Virus record (IMG/VR): IMGVR_UViG_3300027793_000016
Span: 1 to 40,638 of that record
Length of the DNA stretch: 40,638 bases
Strand: one strand, 5' to 3'
From: a virus
Position numbers and translations under genes: made by a program. Below, piece after piece: positions 9,623 to 17,551 of this stretch; the first letter of the stretch is position 1, and every line of letters starts with the position of its first letter. The notes under the pieces are model-generated. The model was not told the origin of the DNA, made no database searches, and saw only the letters and a program-made list of their open reading frames with translations.

Positions 9623-10016
9623 AGCGGATGCAGTTTAACGGAGTCGGGTCAATATGCCACCCCATTTTTTCGGATTCCATGGCCGTGACGGGCGCGACAA
9701 ATCCACGAATCAGGCAATAGTTGAAGCCGCTCCTGGCGTTCACTTCCTTCACCCATTCGATCATGGTGCGCTGAATCACGCCCCATGCTTCACGAATCGG
9801 CCCGATGCTCGCACCAGGACGCCCTAGGAGGTGGTCGATCTGGACAATCGGGCAGTCGAACAGGAGGTATCCAAACGCCACCATCAACGGCCCCTCGTCA
9901 TCCTCCACAAGAAACCCGTTCGGGCTGAGAAGCTGAGGCACCAGCGCCATGTTCCTCGCCTTTGCCCATTGTTCCACGGTGGCAAAATCGGCTGGCTCGT
10001 AGGCTCGGATTTTCAT
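9609..10016 (-). CDS. GNAT-fold protein, T7 gp13-like by position
   Basis: A 135-residue protein starting MKIRAYEPADFATVEQWAKA, the typical first strand and helix of a GNAT acetyltransferase fold. A late segment (YCLIRGFVAPVTAMESEKMGW) resembles the C-terminal GNAT pattern. T7 gp13, between the nozzle gene 12 and gene 14, has the same size and place. ATG at 10,016 is chosen because it begins the fold and follows a GGGGG stretch. A TTG at 10,052 overlapping the upstream stop would add 12 residues. No acetyl-CoA-binding R/Q-x-x-G-x-G/A motif is clear, so a structural role is more likely than acetyltransfer. Confidence 0.6.
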   Translation of the reverse strand: MKIRAYEPADFATVEQWAKARNMALVPQLLSPNGFLVEDDEGPLMVAFGYLLFDCPIVQIDHLLGRPGASIGPIREAWGVIQRTMIEWVKEVNARSGFNYCLIRGFVAPVTAMESEKMGWHIDPTPLNCIRYVIS

Positions 10017-10048
10017 GGTCCCCCAGGATGCCAGAAACGTGGCTGGCG

Positions 10049-12844
10049 TCAAGGAGCGCCTGAAATGTCACCCGACTGGACGTCCAGCAGCAAGGCCGTA
10101 ACGTTGAACGGGTAAGGATGGCGCGAGGTGAGGGTGATGTCTGCGGCGTCCACCCAATCAAACATTACAGGTTGCGTCTTGGTTTGGCCGGTTTTGACGA
10201 AGATCGAATCGGTGTCATAGCTCCACAGGACGAAGGATGACCGCTGAAATTCGTCCATGTCGGCATAATCAATCGCCGTTGTGTCGCTCCAATCGGCAAT
10301 CAGATAATCGCCCGAGATGGTCGGCTTGTTGACGATGTTGCCGTAAAGGGACTGGAAGAGGCGGAGAGCAACACGGACGATGCGCCACTTGCTGACCTGC
10401 GCTGTGCCTTGCTGCGTCTGAATCTCGATCCGGTTCGGCATGGCAAAGGCGGAGAACGCCACGCCTACGATGTAGAGGTCTGAATAATCGCCAGCAATGA
10501 CCGCATTCCCGCCGCTGACCGTGACTTCCTTCGGGCTGCCGTCATCGTTTAAAATCACATCGCCGTCAGGGTATAATGTGAACACCACAGAGCATCCGTT
10601 GAGGTGTGACCCAACTGCAAACGTCGTGTTGCCGGTGCCTGCATTATAGCTGCCCGTCAAAAGCTGCCATGAATCGCAGAACGTGCCCGGCCCCAGGTTA
10701 CCAGTGGTGGAATTATACGTCGGGTCAGATGACCCAAGGGCCGCCAGCATCTGTCCGCCATGGATTGATTCAAGCGAGAAAGCCCCGTTTTTCTCCATGA
10801 GAAAGATCAGCGTGTCGCCAGGACTGGCGCTGCCTCCGGCATCCGTCGAATAGATGGTGCAAACGGATTCACAATCACGATCCTTGTGGCCGAAATTGTG
10901 ACGGTGCCATGCCGTGACGTTATTCTCCCGATCATAGCTAAATCCGGCAAACTCGCCGCCTTCAAACGTGAACCATACAATCGGGTCTGGCGACTGAGTG
11001 TATGTCATTTCAACCACCCGCCCAATGTGCGCGGGGATGTGCTCTGCAAGAAGGCTCATGTCTGGCGCGGAATATCCGTCCTTTTCAAAGACGTATGCAA
11101 ACTCGCGCAGCCTGAAATCCCTGGTCAGCCACAGCAAAGCGTCACCCGCAAGAAGCGGCTGAATGTGCGTTGACCCGTAACGGCTCCAACGACGAAGCCG
11201 CAGGTTCGACGGTGACAACGCTGCGTCCTGTTCGCCGCTGTCCATCGTCCATTCCTCGCCCGTGGTGCCAATGACCATCGTGCGCTTAAACGAAGTGATC
11301 CATTCAATGTCGTTTGCCTGCGTGGCTGCAAGCGTCACGTCGATGCCGGACGTTTCGAGCGTGCCGGTCAGGAACGTGTAGAAGTCATCCGTCTGGCTGC
11401 CCCAAATGCGCATGGGTTCCGTTTCTGTCCCGGCAAACCACAAGCGTTGATCGTGGAAACAGACCGTGCGCGGGTAGCCACGGGATGCGGAGAACGCCCC
11501 TTTGCGCCAGACCGGGAAATCAATGTTGATGACTTCATTCGGGATGAGGCTGTCAACGGCCAGCCTGGGGACGCCCTTCACGACTGTCGTTGAAGTGTAG
11601 GACTCGATTTTAAACGGGATGTCCAGCTTGCCCACAGTCGGCTCAATGGTCATCGTGTCATCAGCCGCCGCCGCCGATCCGCCTGCGTCACGAATCGCCA
11701 CCAACCGATACCATCCTCCTGTGTTTGGAGCCTCAGAAGTGTAAGAAATCGTTCCTTCGTTGATGCCTTGAATCCGCCATTCCCTGATAACAGTGAAATT
11801 AATGCGGTCCAGGCTCTCTTGAAGCTGAACCGTGCTAAGGCTCGGTGCGCTGCCAGCCCCCCAATTAGTGCGAACAAGATAGCCTCCTTGAATGAAAATT
11901 GCCGCCGTCGTTGTCGTTGTTGATGCGGCACCGAATTTCTCAAAGGCAAAGCGCCCGACGTTACCAGACCCGGGCGAAAGCAGCCACGTTGAGCCCACCT
12001 CGTCAGCGTCAAATGTCGCAGACGAAGCGATGAGCCGGTAATCCTGAATGTTGATGATCTGCCAGTTTGCGGCGCTGATGGCCGGATTATTGGCTGAACT
12101 GGACGTGTGAGCGGTGTAACAAAAGTAGTTGCTGCCAAAATACTCCACCACATTACCGGCCACATAGCTGTTTCCAACGCTCCACGGTGAGAGATATGTG
12201 GCCTTATCCCACTTTGCGGCGGTAAACGACACGTCGCTGTTTGCCGTCTTGCACCGGTAAAGCTCGTTTTGATACAGGACAAACGATGACACGCCGTATG
12301 TGGTTCCAGAAACCCAATTCGACTCGTCATAAACAAGCTTCACCGTCACCGCGTCGTCAGGCGGGTCGAGCGCTGGCGCAAACTGAAAAGGCACATCTTC
12401 AATGCTCCATGTCCCATCATTGGCCCTTGTGATCCGCTGAGGCTGATAGCCGCCATGCGTCAGAAACATCACGTCATTGATCTGACAATAATGAATGTCG
12501 CGGATGTCCTCCGCCTGATAGGTTGTTGGCAGCGTGTCAACCAACGTGAACGATCCAACTGAGTAAGACCAGACCAGAATGGCGTTTTCGGCAAACCCGA
12601 GGACGAAATTCACATCAGCAGACCGGCGGAATGGAATGAGCCGAATGGTGTCATCTACGCTTACGCCGCTTGTCCCGTAGCGCGTCCCCGGCCTCTTGAA
12701 GATGCCTCCATAAGGCCGCACGATGAAGTTTTCGAGCAGTCGGCAGCCCGTGGAATATTTCTCTGAATCCGTCCGCCCGTCCATGAGCGGCGACATCTCG
12801 CCACCGTTGAACACCGCCTTGATCGTTTGAAATTGTGTCGCCAT
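10049..12844 (-). CDS. Tail tubular protein B (tail nozzle, gp12-like)
   Basis: A 931-residue beta-rich protein. The N-terminus has the family signature: FNGGEMSPLMDGRTDSEKY, then CRLLENFIVRPYGG and KRPGTRYG. Such proteins form the nozzle at the tip of short podovirus tails, below the gp11-like adaptor. It is longer than T7 gp12 (about 790 residues). The extra length appears to be inserted beta domains, for example near residues 195-260, where W/Y-rich strands recur. It starts 2 nt after the tail tubular A gene. There is no Shine-Dalgarno sequence before the ATG (CTGACCATGG). Confidence 0.85.
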   Translation of the reverse strand: MATQFQTIKAVFNGGEMSPLMDGRTDSEKYSTGCRLLENFIVRPYGGIFKRPGTRYGTSGVSVDDTIRLIPFRRSADVNFVLGFAENAILVWSYSVGSFTLVDTLPTTYQAEDIRDIHYCQINDVMFLTHGGYQPQRITRANDGTWSIEDVPFQFAPALDPPDDAVTVKLVYDESNWVSGTTYGVSSFVLYQNELYRCKTANSDVSFTAAKWDKATYLSPWSVGNSYVAGNVVEYFGSNYFCYTAHTSSSANNPAISAANWQIINIQDYRLIASSATFDADEVGSTWLLSPGSGNVGRFAFEKFGAASTTTTTAAIFIQGGYLVRTNWGAGSAPSLSTVQLQESLDRINFTVIREWRIQGINEGTISYTSEAPNTGGWYRLVAIRDAGGSAAAADDTMTIEPTVGKLDIPFKIESYTSTTVVKGVPRLAVDSLIPNEVINIDFPVWRKGAFSASRGYPRTVCFHDQRLWFAGTETEPMRIWGSQTDDFYTFLTGTLETSGIDVTLAATQANDIEWITSFKRTMVIGTTGEEWTMDSGEQDAALSPSNLRLRRWSRYGSTHIQPLLAGDALLWLTRDFRLREFAYVFEKDGYSAPDMSLLAEHIPAHIGRVVEMTYTQSPDPIVWFTFEGGEFAGFSYDRENNVTAWHRHNFGHKDRDCESVCTIYSTDAGGSASPGDTLIFLMEKNGAFSLESIHGGQMLAALGSSDPTYNSTTGNLGPGTFCDSWQLLTGSYNAGTGNTTFAVGSHLNGCSVVFTLYPDGDVILNDDGSPKEVTVSGGNAVIAGDYSDLYIVGVAFSAFAMPNRIEIQTQQGTAQVSKWRIVRVALRLFQSLYGNIVNKPTISGDYLIADWSDTTAIDYADMDEFQRSSFVLWSYDTDSIFVKTGQTKTQPVMFDWVDAADITLTSRHPYPFNVTALLLDVQSGDISGAP

Positions 12845-12846
12845 GG

Positions 12847-13710
12847 TCAGGAGAGCCAGTATGCAGAGCGTGAAGCCACAAGCTGCGAGTCATCAAACGG
12901 CAGGATGCGCCTGCCCTTGCCCTCTGCGGAGTCCCGGCTTTTCGCCTTGTTCGCCACGGCATTTTCAAAGAACTGGCGCATCTGCGTTGCCTGCCCGCCC
13001 ATGCCTGCCGTGTCGGATGCGATGTATGACGCCAACAGGTAACTAAAAGCCGTTACAAAATCGGATGGATAGCTCGTCGCCGTGGTGATCCTGGCGATGT
13101 ATTTGAGGTTGATCGTCTCATCGTCACAAAGGATCAGGCCGGATTCCACCAGGAAATCAGAGCCGTCATCCTCCATCTGTCCGCCGTCAGCGTTGATCGA
13201 GATTGGGCGCAGGCAGTCAGCAGGCGGCGTGTGCTGGAAGTCGTAGGAGAACTGCGGGATTTTGACCCATTTGCCAGTCGATGCCGTGTAGGTGCCGCTG
13301 AATTCGGAATCATCCAGGTCGAAGGCGTTGGAGTTGATGACAGTCACATACCATTGACCGTTCGCCACTGTAACGCCTTCTGCGTCCTTGATGTAAACCC
13401 GATCCCCTGTGCTGAGACCGTGGCTGTTCGATGTGACCCGAATCTCACCGCTTCCGTCATCGGCAATCGCGGAGCCGCCCGAGAGGCTGGTGTAAGTGAT
13501 TGTCTGGCGCTTCCGTTTCGTGGCGAAGTTCCAGGGATGCGAGCGGAGGATTTCATCGAGCGCCGTGTAAACAGCGGTGCCACCGTCTGGATTATACCAC
13601 TTGCGCAGGCTCGCGGCCTGCTGGCTGGTGTCGGTTGTCAGCGCCGTGAGAGCCCGCCCGCCCAAGTGGGCAATGGCAAGGTTCGCAATCTCCGTGTGTG
13701 ATGCAGCCAT
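12847..13710 (-). CDS. Tail tubular protein A (adaptor, gp11-like)
   Basis: A 287-residue protein. The N-terminus (EIANLAIAHLGGRALTAL) and the segment LDEILRSHPWNFATKR are characteristic of the podovirus adaptor that sits below the portal. The late segment YPSDFVTAFSYLLASYIA is the matching C-terminal helix. Between them, about residues 75-150, is an inserted beta domain (GEIRVTSNSHGLSTGDRVYI...), which many relatives carry. It lies directly before the nozzle gene, as in T7 11-12. The ATG has no Shine-Dalgarno sequence (CTTTAAATGG). Confidence 0.85.
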   Translation of the reverse strand: MAASHTEIANLAIAHLGGRALTALTTDTSQQAASLRKWYNPDGGTAVYTALDEILRSHPWNFATKRKRQTITYTSLSGGSAIADDGSGEIRVTSNSHGLSTGDRVYIKDAEGVTVANGQWYVTVINSNAFDLDDSEFSGTYTASTGKWVKIPQFSYDFQHTPPADCLRPISINADGGQMEDDGSDFLVESGLILCDDETINLKYIARITTATSYPSDFVTAFSYLLASYIASDTAGMGGQATQMRQFFENAVANKAKSRDSAEGKGRRILPFDDSQLVASRSAYWLS

Positions 13711-13725
13711 TTAAAGACATGGTGA

Positions 13726-13759
13726 GGGCGGAGGAGCCACCATGCAAGCTCCTCCGCCC
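13726..13759 (-). promoter_or_regulatory. Strong hairpin between decoration and tail genes
   Basis: A perfect 12-bp stem (GGGCGGAGGAGC with GCTCCTCCGCCC) with a 10-nt loop lies in the 62-bp gap after the putative decoration gene. There is no U-tract on the leftward transcript, so it is not a classic intrinsic terminator. It may slow polymerase or protect the 3' end of the capsid mRNA, lowering tail gene expression relative to capsid. Confidence 0.6.
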
Positions 13760-13772
13760 GGGTTTCAGGGCT

Positions 13773-14246
13773 TCAGTTGAAGTCCCAATAAGCAACCGTG
13801 AAGTAAAGCACGGTGGAAGCGGTGACGGTGTTCGCGCTCGCGATGGTCACAATCACGGTGGTGTTGTCCGTAGTCGCAGCCGGGGCGAGGTCAGCAGCAG
13901 TGCCAGCCACAGCGGAACCGAACGTGATGGTGCCGCCGCTGGAAAGCACGATGCCGTCAGCATAGACATCAGCGTTGCTGCTGGTGCCGATGTCGAGCGT
14001 CAGCGTGGTGCCAGGATCGACGCAGGAAACGGAGCTGGTGGCACGGCTCACGATTGCGCCCTTGGGCAGGCGGCAAAGGTTGAACGTGTCGTTGGCAGCT
14101 TCGCTTCCCGTGGTCGTGTAGGAAGCAATGAGGCACTTGAGCGTGCCACCGGTGGCGTTGGCCGGATTGCGCGTCGGACGCTCGGAAGCGTCAGCGGCAC
14201 CGGCGACTTGGTTCGTGTAAAGGGAGGTGTCAGTAAGGGCAGCCAT
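13773..14246 (-). CDS. Putative capsid decoration or head-fibre protein
   Basis: A 157-residue protein rich in Thr, Ser, Ala and Gly with alternating beta-strand pattern (GTTLTLDIGTSSNADVYADG, NTTVIVTIASANTVTAST) and very few charged residues. It is the next gene after the major capsid protein, the usual place for a decoration or head-fibre protein. It is flanked on both sides by strong RNA hairpins, which suggests a separate expression level. There is no Shine-Dalgarno sequence. I do not recognise the family by motif; the role is inferred from place and composition. Confidence 0.55.
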   Translation of the reverse strand: MAALTDTSLYTNQVAGAADASERPTRNPANATGGTLKCLIASYTTTGSEAANDTFNLCRLPKGAIVSRATSSVSCVDPGTTLTLDIGTSSNADVYADGIVLSSGGTITFGSAVAGTAADLAPAATTDNTTVIVTIASANTVTASTVLYFTVAYWDFN

Positions 14247-14279
14247 AAATGTGAGTCGTTGAGTTTGGGTAAGGGATTA

Positions 14280-14306
14280 GCCCCGGCGGGTGTTAATCGC
14301 CGGGGC
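14280..14306 (-). promoter_or_regulatory. Strong hairpin after the capsid gene
   Basis: A perfect 9-bp GC-rich stem (GCCCCGGCG with CGCCGGGGC) with a 9-nt loop begins 8 nt after the capsid stop codon. No U-run follows on the leftward strand. It could be a partial terminator or an mRNA-stabilising structure for the capsid message. Confidence 0.6.
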
Positions 14307-14314
14307 CAGGATCA

Positions 14315-15214
14315 TCAGGGCGTTTCATCGCAGTAGATGCGAACAACCTTCTCGTTCTCGGTGCGGACAGCGCCGAGAAGCATGGTCGTGCGAATCTGGA
14401 GGGCGTGACGGCGCATGGGGAGTTCGTCCATGCGAGTTTTGCGCTCGGCCATGCTGAACTTGACCGCCGACTTGTGGAAGGCGAAGCAAGAACGAACGTC
14501 AGCCGTGCCGGAGACGGTGCCGATGGGCAGACGCTCAGAGCGGATGAACTTGAAGCCAAGGAACGTGTTGATCGTTCCATCGACCAGGGCGCGAATGGTG
14601 TTGTAGTCACCGCTCGTGATTTCCGTGGTGCGGAGCAGGTCCTGCACTTCCTGCGAACCAACCACGATATAGCGGTCAGAATCAGGAACCTCGGACACGT
14701 CCATCAGGTATTTCGCACGGCGAAGTTTGCCGATGGTCATGCCTGCGGAGGCGGGCGAACCGGTTTCCACATAGGTGGCACCGATGCTCTGGCCGGACGG
14801 GAAGTTATCCGTGGTCGTGCCGTCCTCGCCAATGTAGCGGGTGGCGTCAAACGCGGCGATGATCACGTCATCAATGGCGCGGTTGAAGGCCATGGCGTGG
14901 CTGCGAACCTCGTCAGAGGTAGGCAGGACGATAGTCCCCAGAAGCGTCTTGTCGAACTCATCAAAGGTCGTGACCTTTTCGCGAGCGGACTGCGTGAGCC
15001 AGTATTTCGACCCGTCGAACTCGCCATCAGGGGTGTCGCCCTTGCGGGTCGTGATGGTCTGAGCTTCGGAGTCATTGACGAGGTTGAACCACTTGCGCTT
15101 GCCGGTGAAGTCGGCGCGAGTGATGACCGGCAGGAGACGGGTGTCACCCTGCTGGAGAACTTGGTCGAACGATGTGTCGAACATCGTCGGATAAAAGGTG
15201 TCGATTTGGGCCAT
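14315..15214 (-). CDS. Major capsid protein
   Basis: A 299-residue protein beginning MAQIDTFYPTMFDTSFDQ, with TRADFTGKRKWFNLVND and a long central helix region (VRSHAMAFNRAIDDVIIAAFDA), consistent with an HK97-fold coat protein of the short-tailed phage type. It directly follows the scaffold gene, separated by an intrinsic terminator and a promoter-like palindrome, as expected for a gene needing very high expression. Its size is close to many podovirus coat proteins. The 150-nt leader has no Shine-Dalgarno sequence near the ATG (CCTCCGGCTTATGG). Confidence 0.85.
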   Translation of the reverse strand: MAQIDTFYPTMFDTSFDQVLQQGDTRLLPVITRADFTGKRKWFNLVNDSEAQTITTRKGDTPDGEFDGSKYWLTQSAREKVTTFDEFDKTLLGTIVLPTSDEVRSHAMAFNRAIDDVIIAAFDATRYIGEDGTTTDNFPSGQSIGATYVETGSPASAGMTIGKLRRAKYLMDVSEVPDSDRYIVVGSQEVQDLLRTTEITSGDYNTIRALVDGTINTFLGFKFIRSERLPIGTVSGTADVRSCFAFHKSAVKFSMAERKTRMDELPMRRHALQIRTTMLLGAVRTENEKVVRIYCDETP

Positions 15215-15356
15215 AAGCCGGAGGAATGAAAGAAGTTGAAGGGTTGAGCCTGCCTTGCGGCGGGCGGAGGATTGTCATGAATCCCTGTGTCCTTCGGTTG
15301 TCTGCCGTTGGCAGGCCGTCGTTCAGGCGTCCGGTTGTCTCAAAAAGAGGCCGTCG

Positions 15357-15391
15357 TTGCCGCAGATTCTCAAATTTGAGAAAAAAGGCAA
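15357..15391 (-). promoter_or_regulatory. Nested palindrome, copy A (candidate capsid promoter/operator)
   Basis: The inner perfect palindrome TTCTCAAATTTGAGAA (15,367-15,382) is flanked by an outer inverted repeat TTGCC (15,357) and GGCAA (15,387). Read leftward it gives TTGCCT, 17 nt, AATCTG, a weak sigma70-like layout. It lies just after the intrinsic terminator that ends the scaffold transcript and about 150 nt before the capsid start. Copies B (19,527) and C (40,133) share the same architecture. Promoter and operator readings are both open. Confidence 0.65.
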
Positions 15392-15395
15392 GCGG

Positions 15396-15432
15396 AAAAA
15401 TAAAAAACCCGCCTCCCTTTCGAGAGACGGGT
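15396..15432 (-). terminator. Intrinsic terminator after the scaffold gene
   Basis: On the leftward strand an 11-bp stem (ACCCGTCTCTC with GGGAGGCGGGT, two G-U pairs) closes a GAAA tetraloop and is followed by TTTTTTATTTTT. It starts about 24 nt after the scaffold stop and is a textbook rho-independent terminator. The candidate promoter for the capsid gene follows at once. Confidence 0.9.
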
Positions 15433-15455
15433 CATCATGGAGCCGGAGAAGCTGT

Positions 15456-16316
15456 CTAGGCTCGCTGGGCGCGATACAGCCCCTCGATGCGGTTGAGCGC
15501 TGCCATCTGCTTCTCAGGGCCGTTCTTGCCCTGGAAGTCATCGCCTTTCTGGATGCGCTGAATTTGCTCATCGTAGGTCGAGCCGCTGGAATCAGCGTCA
15601 GACCCGACAAGGGCGGAGTCCTCGCGGATCATCTGATCGACGCGGATCATTGCCTTGATGAACTCAGGGTTGTTACCCAGGTCACTTTTGGTCGTGTCGA
15701 TTCCCAGAGCGATGGCCCCACGGTTCGCCCTTTGCCAATTCGTCTTGGCAGCTTCACCCCACTCCTTGTTCAAGCTGTCGATCATCTCCTGGTGCTGGGC
15801 CGCAGCCATTTCCTGTGATCGCGCCACCATCGCGCCGATGTTGTCGTTGTTGAGGGCGATCAGTTCTTGCAGAGCTTCTGGCGGCACGCCGTATTTGTGA
15901 GCGACAGCAGCGGCTTTCCCGGCAAGCTCAGCGTTCCATTCCACGCCCTCAGGCAGCTTTTCAGGAGCTTTCAGCCCGTAATCCTCCGGCTTTTCAGGAG
16001 CGCCGGTGATCTTGCGAAGCTCAGCGTAATACTGCTGAACCTGCTCGGGCGTGGCGTCAGACCCCGGCTTCGTTGGAGCGGACTTCTTGCCCATCGCCAG
16101 TTTTTCAAGGTTCGTGTAGCTGATTGCCAGCTTGTCGAACTCAGGCTTGCCTGCGTCCTTGTTCCAGAACTTTTCCGGCAGCCACTCGGGCCGCTGTTCT
16201 CCGCTTGGCAGTTGCGCCGTTTCGGGCGTGGTCTGCGTTTCTGATCCGGTTCCGGTTGCCGCCGCCTGCTGTGCAAGCGCGGTTTCCGCCGTCTGTTGTG
16301 TGGTTTCGGTTTCCAT
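15456..16316 (-). CDS. Capsid assembly scaffolding protein (gp9-like)
   Basis: A 286-residue acidic protein. The N-terminal 45 residues are low-complexity Thr/Glu/Ala/Gln. Next comes RPEWLPEKFWNKDAGKPEFDKLAISY, a signature of podovirus scaffold proteins, and PEDYGLKAPEKLPEGVEWN. The rest is helical and Gln/Ala-rich, ending in a basic tail (MAALNRIEGLYRAQRA) that could bind coat protein. It lies directly before the capsid gene. The scaffold is needed for prohead assembly and is lost before DNA packaging. The ATG has no Shine-Dalgarno sequence. Confidence 0.85.
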   Translation of the reverse strand: METETTQQTAETALAQQAAATGTGSETQTTPETAQLPSGEQRPEWLPEKFWNKDAGKPEFDKLAISYTNLEKLAMGKKSAPTKPGSDATPEQVQQYYAELRKITGAPEKPEDYGLKAPEKLPEGVEWNAELAGKAAAVAHKYGVPPEALQELIALNNDNIGAMVARSQEMAAAQHQEMIDSLNKEWGEAAKTNWQRANRGAIALGIDTTKSDLGNNPEFIKAMIRVDQMIREDSALVGSDADSSGSTYDEQIQRIQKGDDFQGKNGPEKQMAALNRIEGLYRAQRA

Positions 16317-16325
16317 GGGAAATGG

Positions 16326-16718
16326 TTACGCGTTGGCTTCCTGCCACGCGTTGTAAGCGTCGTTGCCGTAGTGGTTCACAAAGCAGATGCGGAACTTGGA
16401 CGGCTCGCGCTTCGGGTCGGGGAAGCCGGTCGTGTCGAGGGATTGAGTGGTGACGGCTGACGCTTTGACCTGCTCGGGCTGCGTCTCGATGTCGGGGACT
16501 TCCACGGTCACGCCGATTTCTTCCGGCTCGGCAACTGGCAAGGATTCCTTTACAGTTGGAGCGCCGACTTCGATCACAAGCTCAGGATTTCCAGCAGCGG
16601 CACGAATCTGGCCGACAATGCGCGGTGCCTGCTTTTCGGTGACGTATGCGGTTCCGCCGTCGATGACGCCGATGTTCACGCCGTCGCGGATGATTTGAGA
16701 GTCGATGATTTCGATCAT
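16326..16718 (-). CDS. Hypothetical protein before the scaffold gene
   Basis: A 130-residue acidic protein. The N-terminal 45 residues look folded (MIEIIDSQIIRDGVNIGVID); the middle is Pro/Glu/Val-rich and probably disordered; the C-terminus (KFRICFVNHYGNDAYNAWQE) is aromatic and may be a short folded motif. It overlaps the upstream gene by 4 nt (ATGA). Its place between portal and scaffold suggests a head-assembly accessory, but I do not recognise a family. Confidence 0.65.
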   Translation of the reverse strand: MIEIIDSQIIRDGVNIGVIDGGTAYVTEKQAPRIVGQIRAAAGNPELVIEVGAPTVKESLPVAEPEEIGVTVEVPDIETQPEQVKASAVTTQSLDTTGFPDPKREPSKFRICFVNHYGNDAYNAWQEANA

Positions 16719-17065
16719 AATTGAATAGCGTTTTGGCGTTTGTGGGTGAGGATATTCTGATATGTGCGCAGGTCATCTTTCGCAGTTCCAAATTCGCTAA
16801 ATGCACGCATGGCCTGAATGAACCTGGTTTTAATGCCATAGATTGCAGGGCCCATAAATTGCTCAAGCTCCCGGATCAGTCGTGGCGCGTCAGCGCTCAA
16901 AGATGCGTCAGCTATAGCCTCCATCCAATCAACATGACATCCGCGTTCTTCGGCCTCCATGTGGGAAATCTCCAACGGTATTCCACGTTCAGCATACATT
17001 TTCCAGATACCGCCCAAAAGCGGTTTTCCATCTGTAGCAATGCCTGTGCAATAAATGGTGTGCAT
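16715..17065 (-). CDS. Hypothetical protein in the head gene block
   Basis: A 116-residue protein starting MHTIYCTGIATDGKPLLGGI. The chosen ATG comes one base after the stop of the small KPGKSSK gene (TAACATG). An ATG 9 codons upstream lies inside that gene. The sequence is a mixed alpha/beta protein with a long C-terminal helix (IKTRFIQAMRAFSEFGTAKDDL). Its base composition is visibly more AT-rich than its neighbours, which may indicate later acquisition. No family is recognised. Confidence 0.6.
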   Translation of the reverse strand: MHTIYCTGIATDGKPLLGGIWKMYAERGIPLEISHMEAEERGCHVDWMEAIADASLSADAPRLIRELEQFMGPAIYGIKTRFIQAMRAFSEFGTAKDDLRTYQNILTHKRQNAIQL

Positions 17066-17066
17066 G

Positions 17067-17198
17067 TTATTTCTTCTTGGATTTGCCTGCATTGCTCAGG
17101 GCAATAGCGATGGCCTGTTTTTGCGACATGCCTTCGTTGACAAGCTTGCTAATATTAGATGAAACGGCTTTCGAGGATTTTCCTGGCTTGAGTGGCAT
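17067..17198 (-). CDS. 43-residue basic helical protein (DUF6496-like)
   Basis: A short open frame beginning [16 protein letters not shown], followed by [20 protein letters not shown] and a Lys tail. This resembles the small conserved family whose pattern is MPL-KGxS-xxISxNI-xLxxxGxxxxQAVAIALxxAxK, often seen in phages and labelled DUF6496. The two helices and basic ends suggest DNA or nucleoprotein binding, but the function is not known. It sits 2 nt after the upstream stop and ends one base before the next ATG, so it is embedded in the operon. Confidence 0.75.
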   Translation of the reverse strand: MPLKPGKSSKAVSSNISKLVNEGMSQKQAIAIALSNAGKSKKK

Positions 17199-17200
17199 AA

Positions 17201-17551
17201 TCAGTTCTCAGGTTCGGTAACTTGTTTCCGTGGCCGTCCGCGCCTCTTGGGCGCTTCCGGCGCTGTGGTATCCTGCACGGTTGCAGGCTCTTTGACAAGC
17301 TCCATTGACGCCAGCAGATGCCGGTAGATGTCCCGAGGGATGGACTTCTGCCCCTCGTTAAAGGCGCATTTCAGGGAATCCTCATCCTTGAGCGACGGCC
17401 ATGATGTCGAGGCAATCCCGCCCGAAACGCCATTCATCCAGCGGAATAAAACCTGAAAATTATCCTGCTTGAACAGGGTTGAAATAATGGCCGGAATCCT
17501 GCCGCGCTCCTCATCGGTCAGCGGCACAAGCAGTTCGTGAAGTTGAATCAT
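17201..17551 (-). CDS. Hypothetical protein with C-terminal AT-hook-like motif
   Basis: A 116-residue protein. The N-terminal two thirds look globular ([20 protein letters not shown]..., [19 protein letters not shown]). The C-terminus ends in [10 protein letters not shown], an AT-hook-like RGRP core that binds the minor groove of AT-rich DNA in other proteins. It overlaps the portal gene by 4 nt. The motif is visible; a DNA-packaging or nucleoprotein role is only a guess. Confidence 0.65.
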   Translation of the reverse strand: MIQLHELLVPLTDEERGRIPAIISTLFKQDNFQVLFRWMNGVSGGIASTSWPSLKDEDSLKCAFNEGQKSIPRDIYRHLLASMELVKEPATVQDTTAPEAPKRRGRPRKQVTEPEN

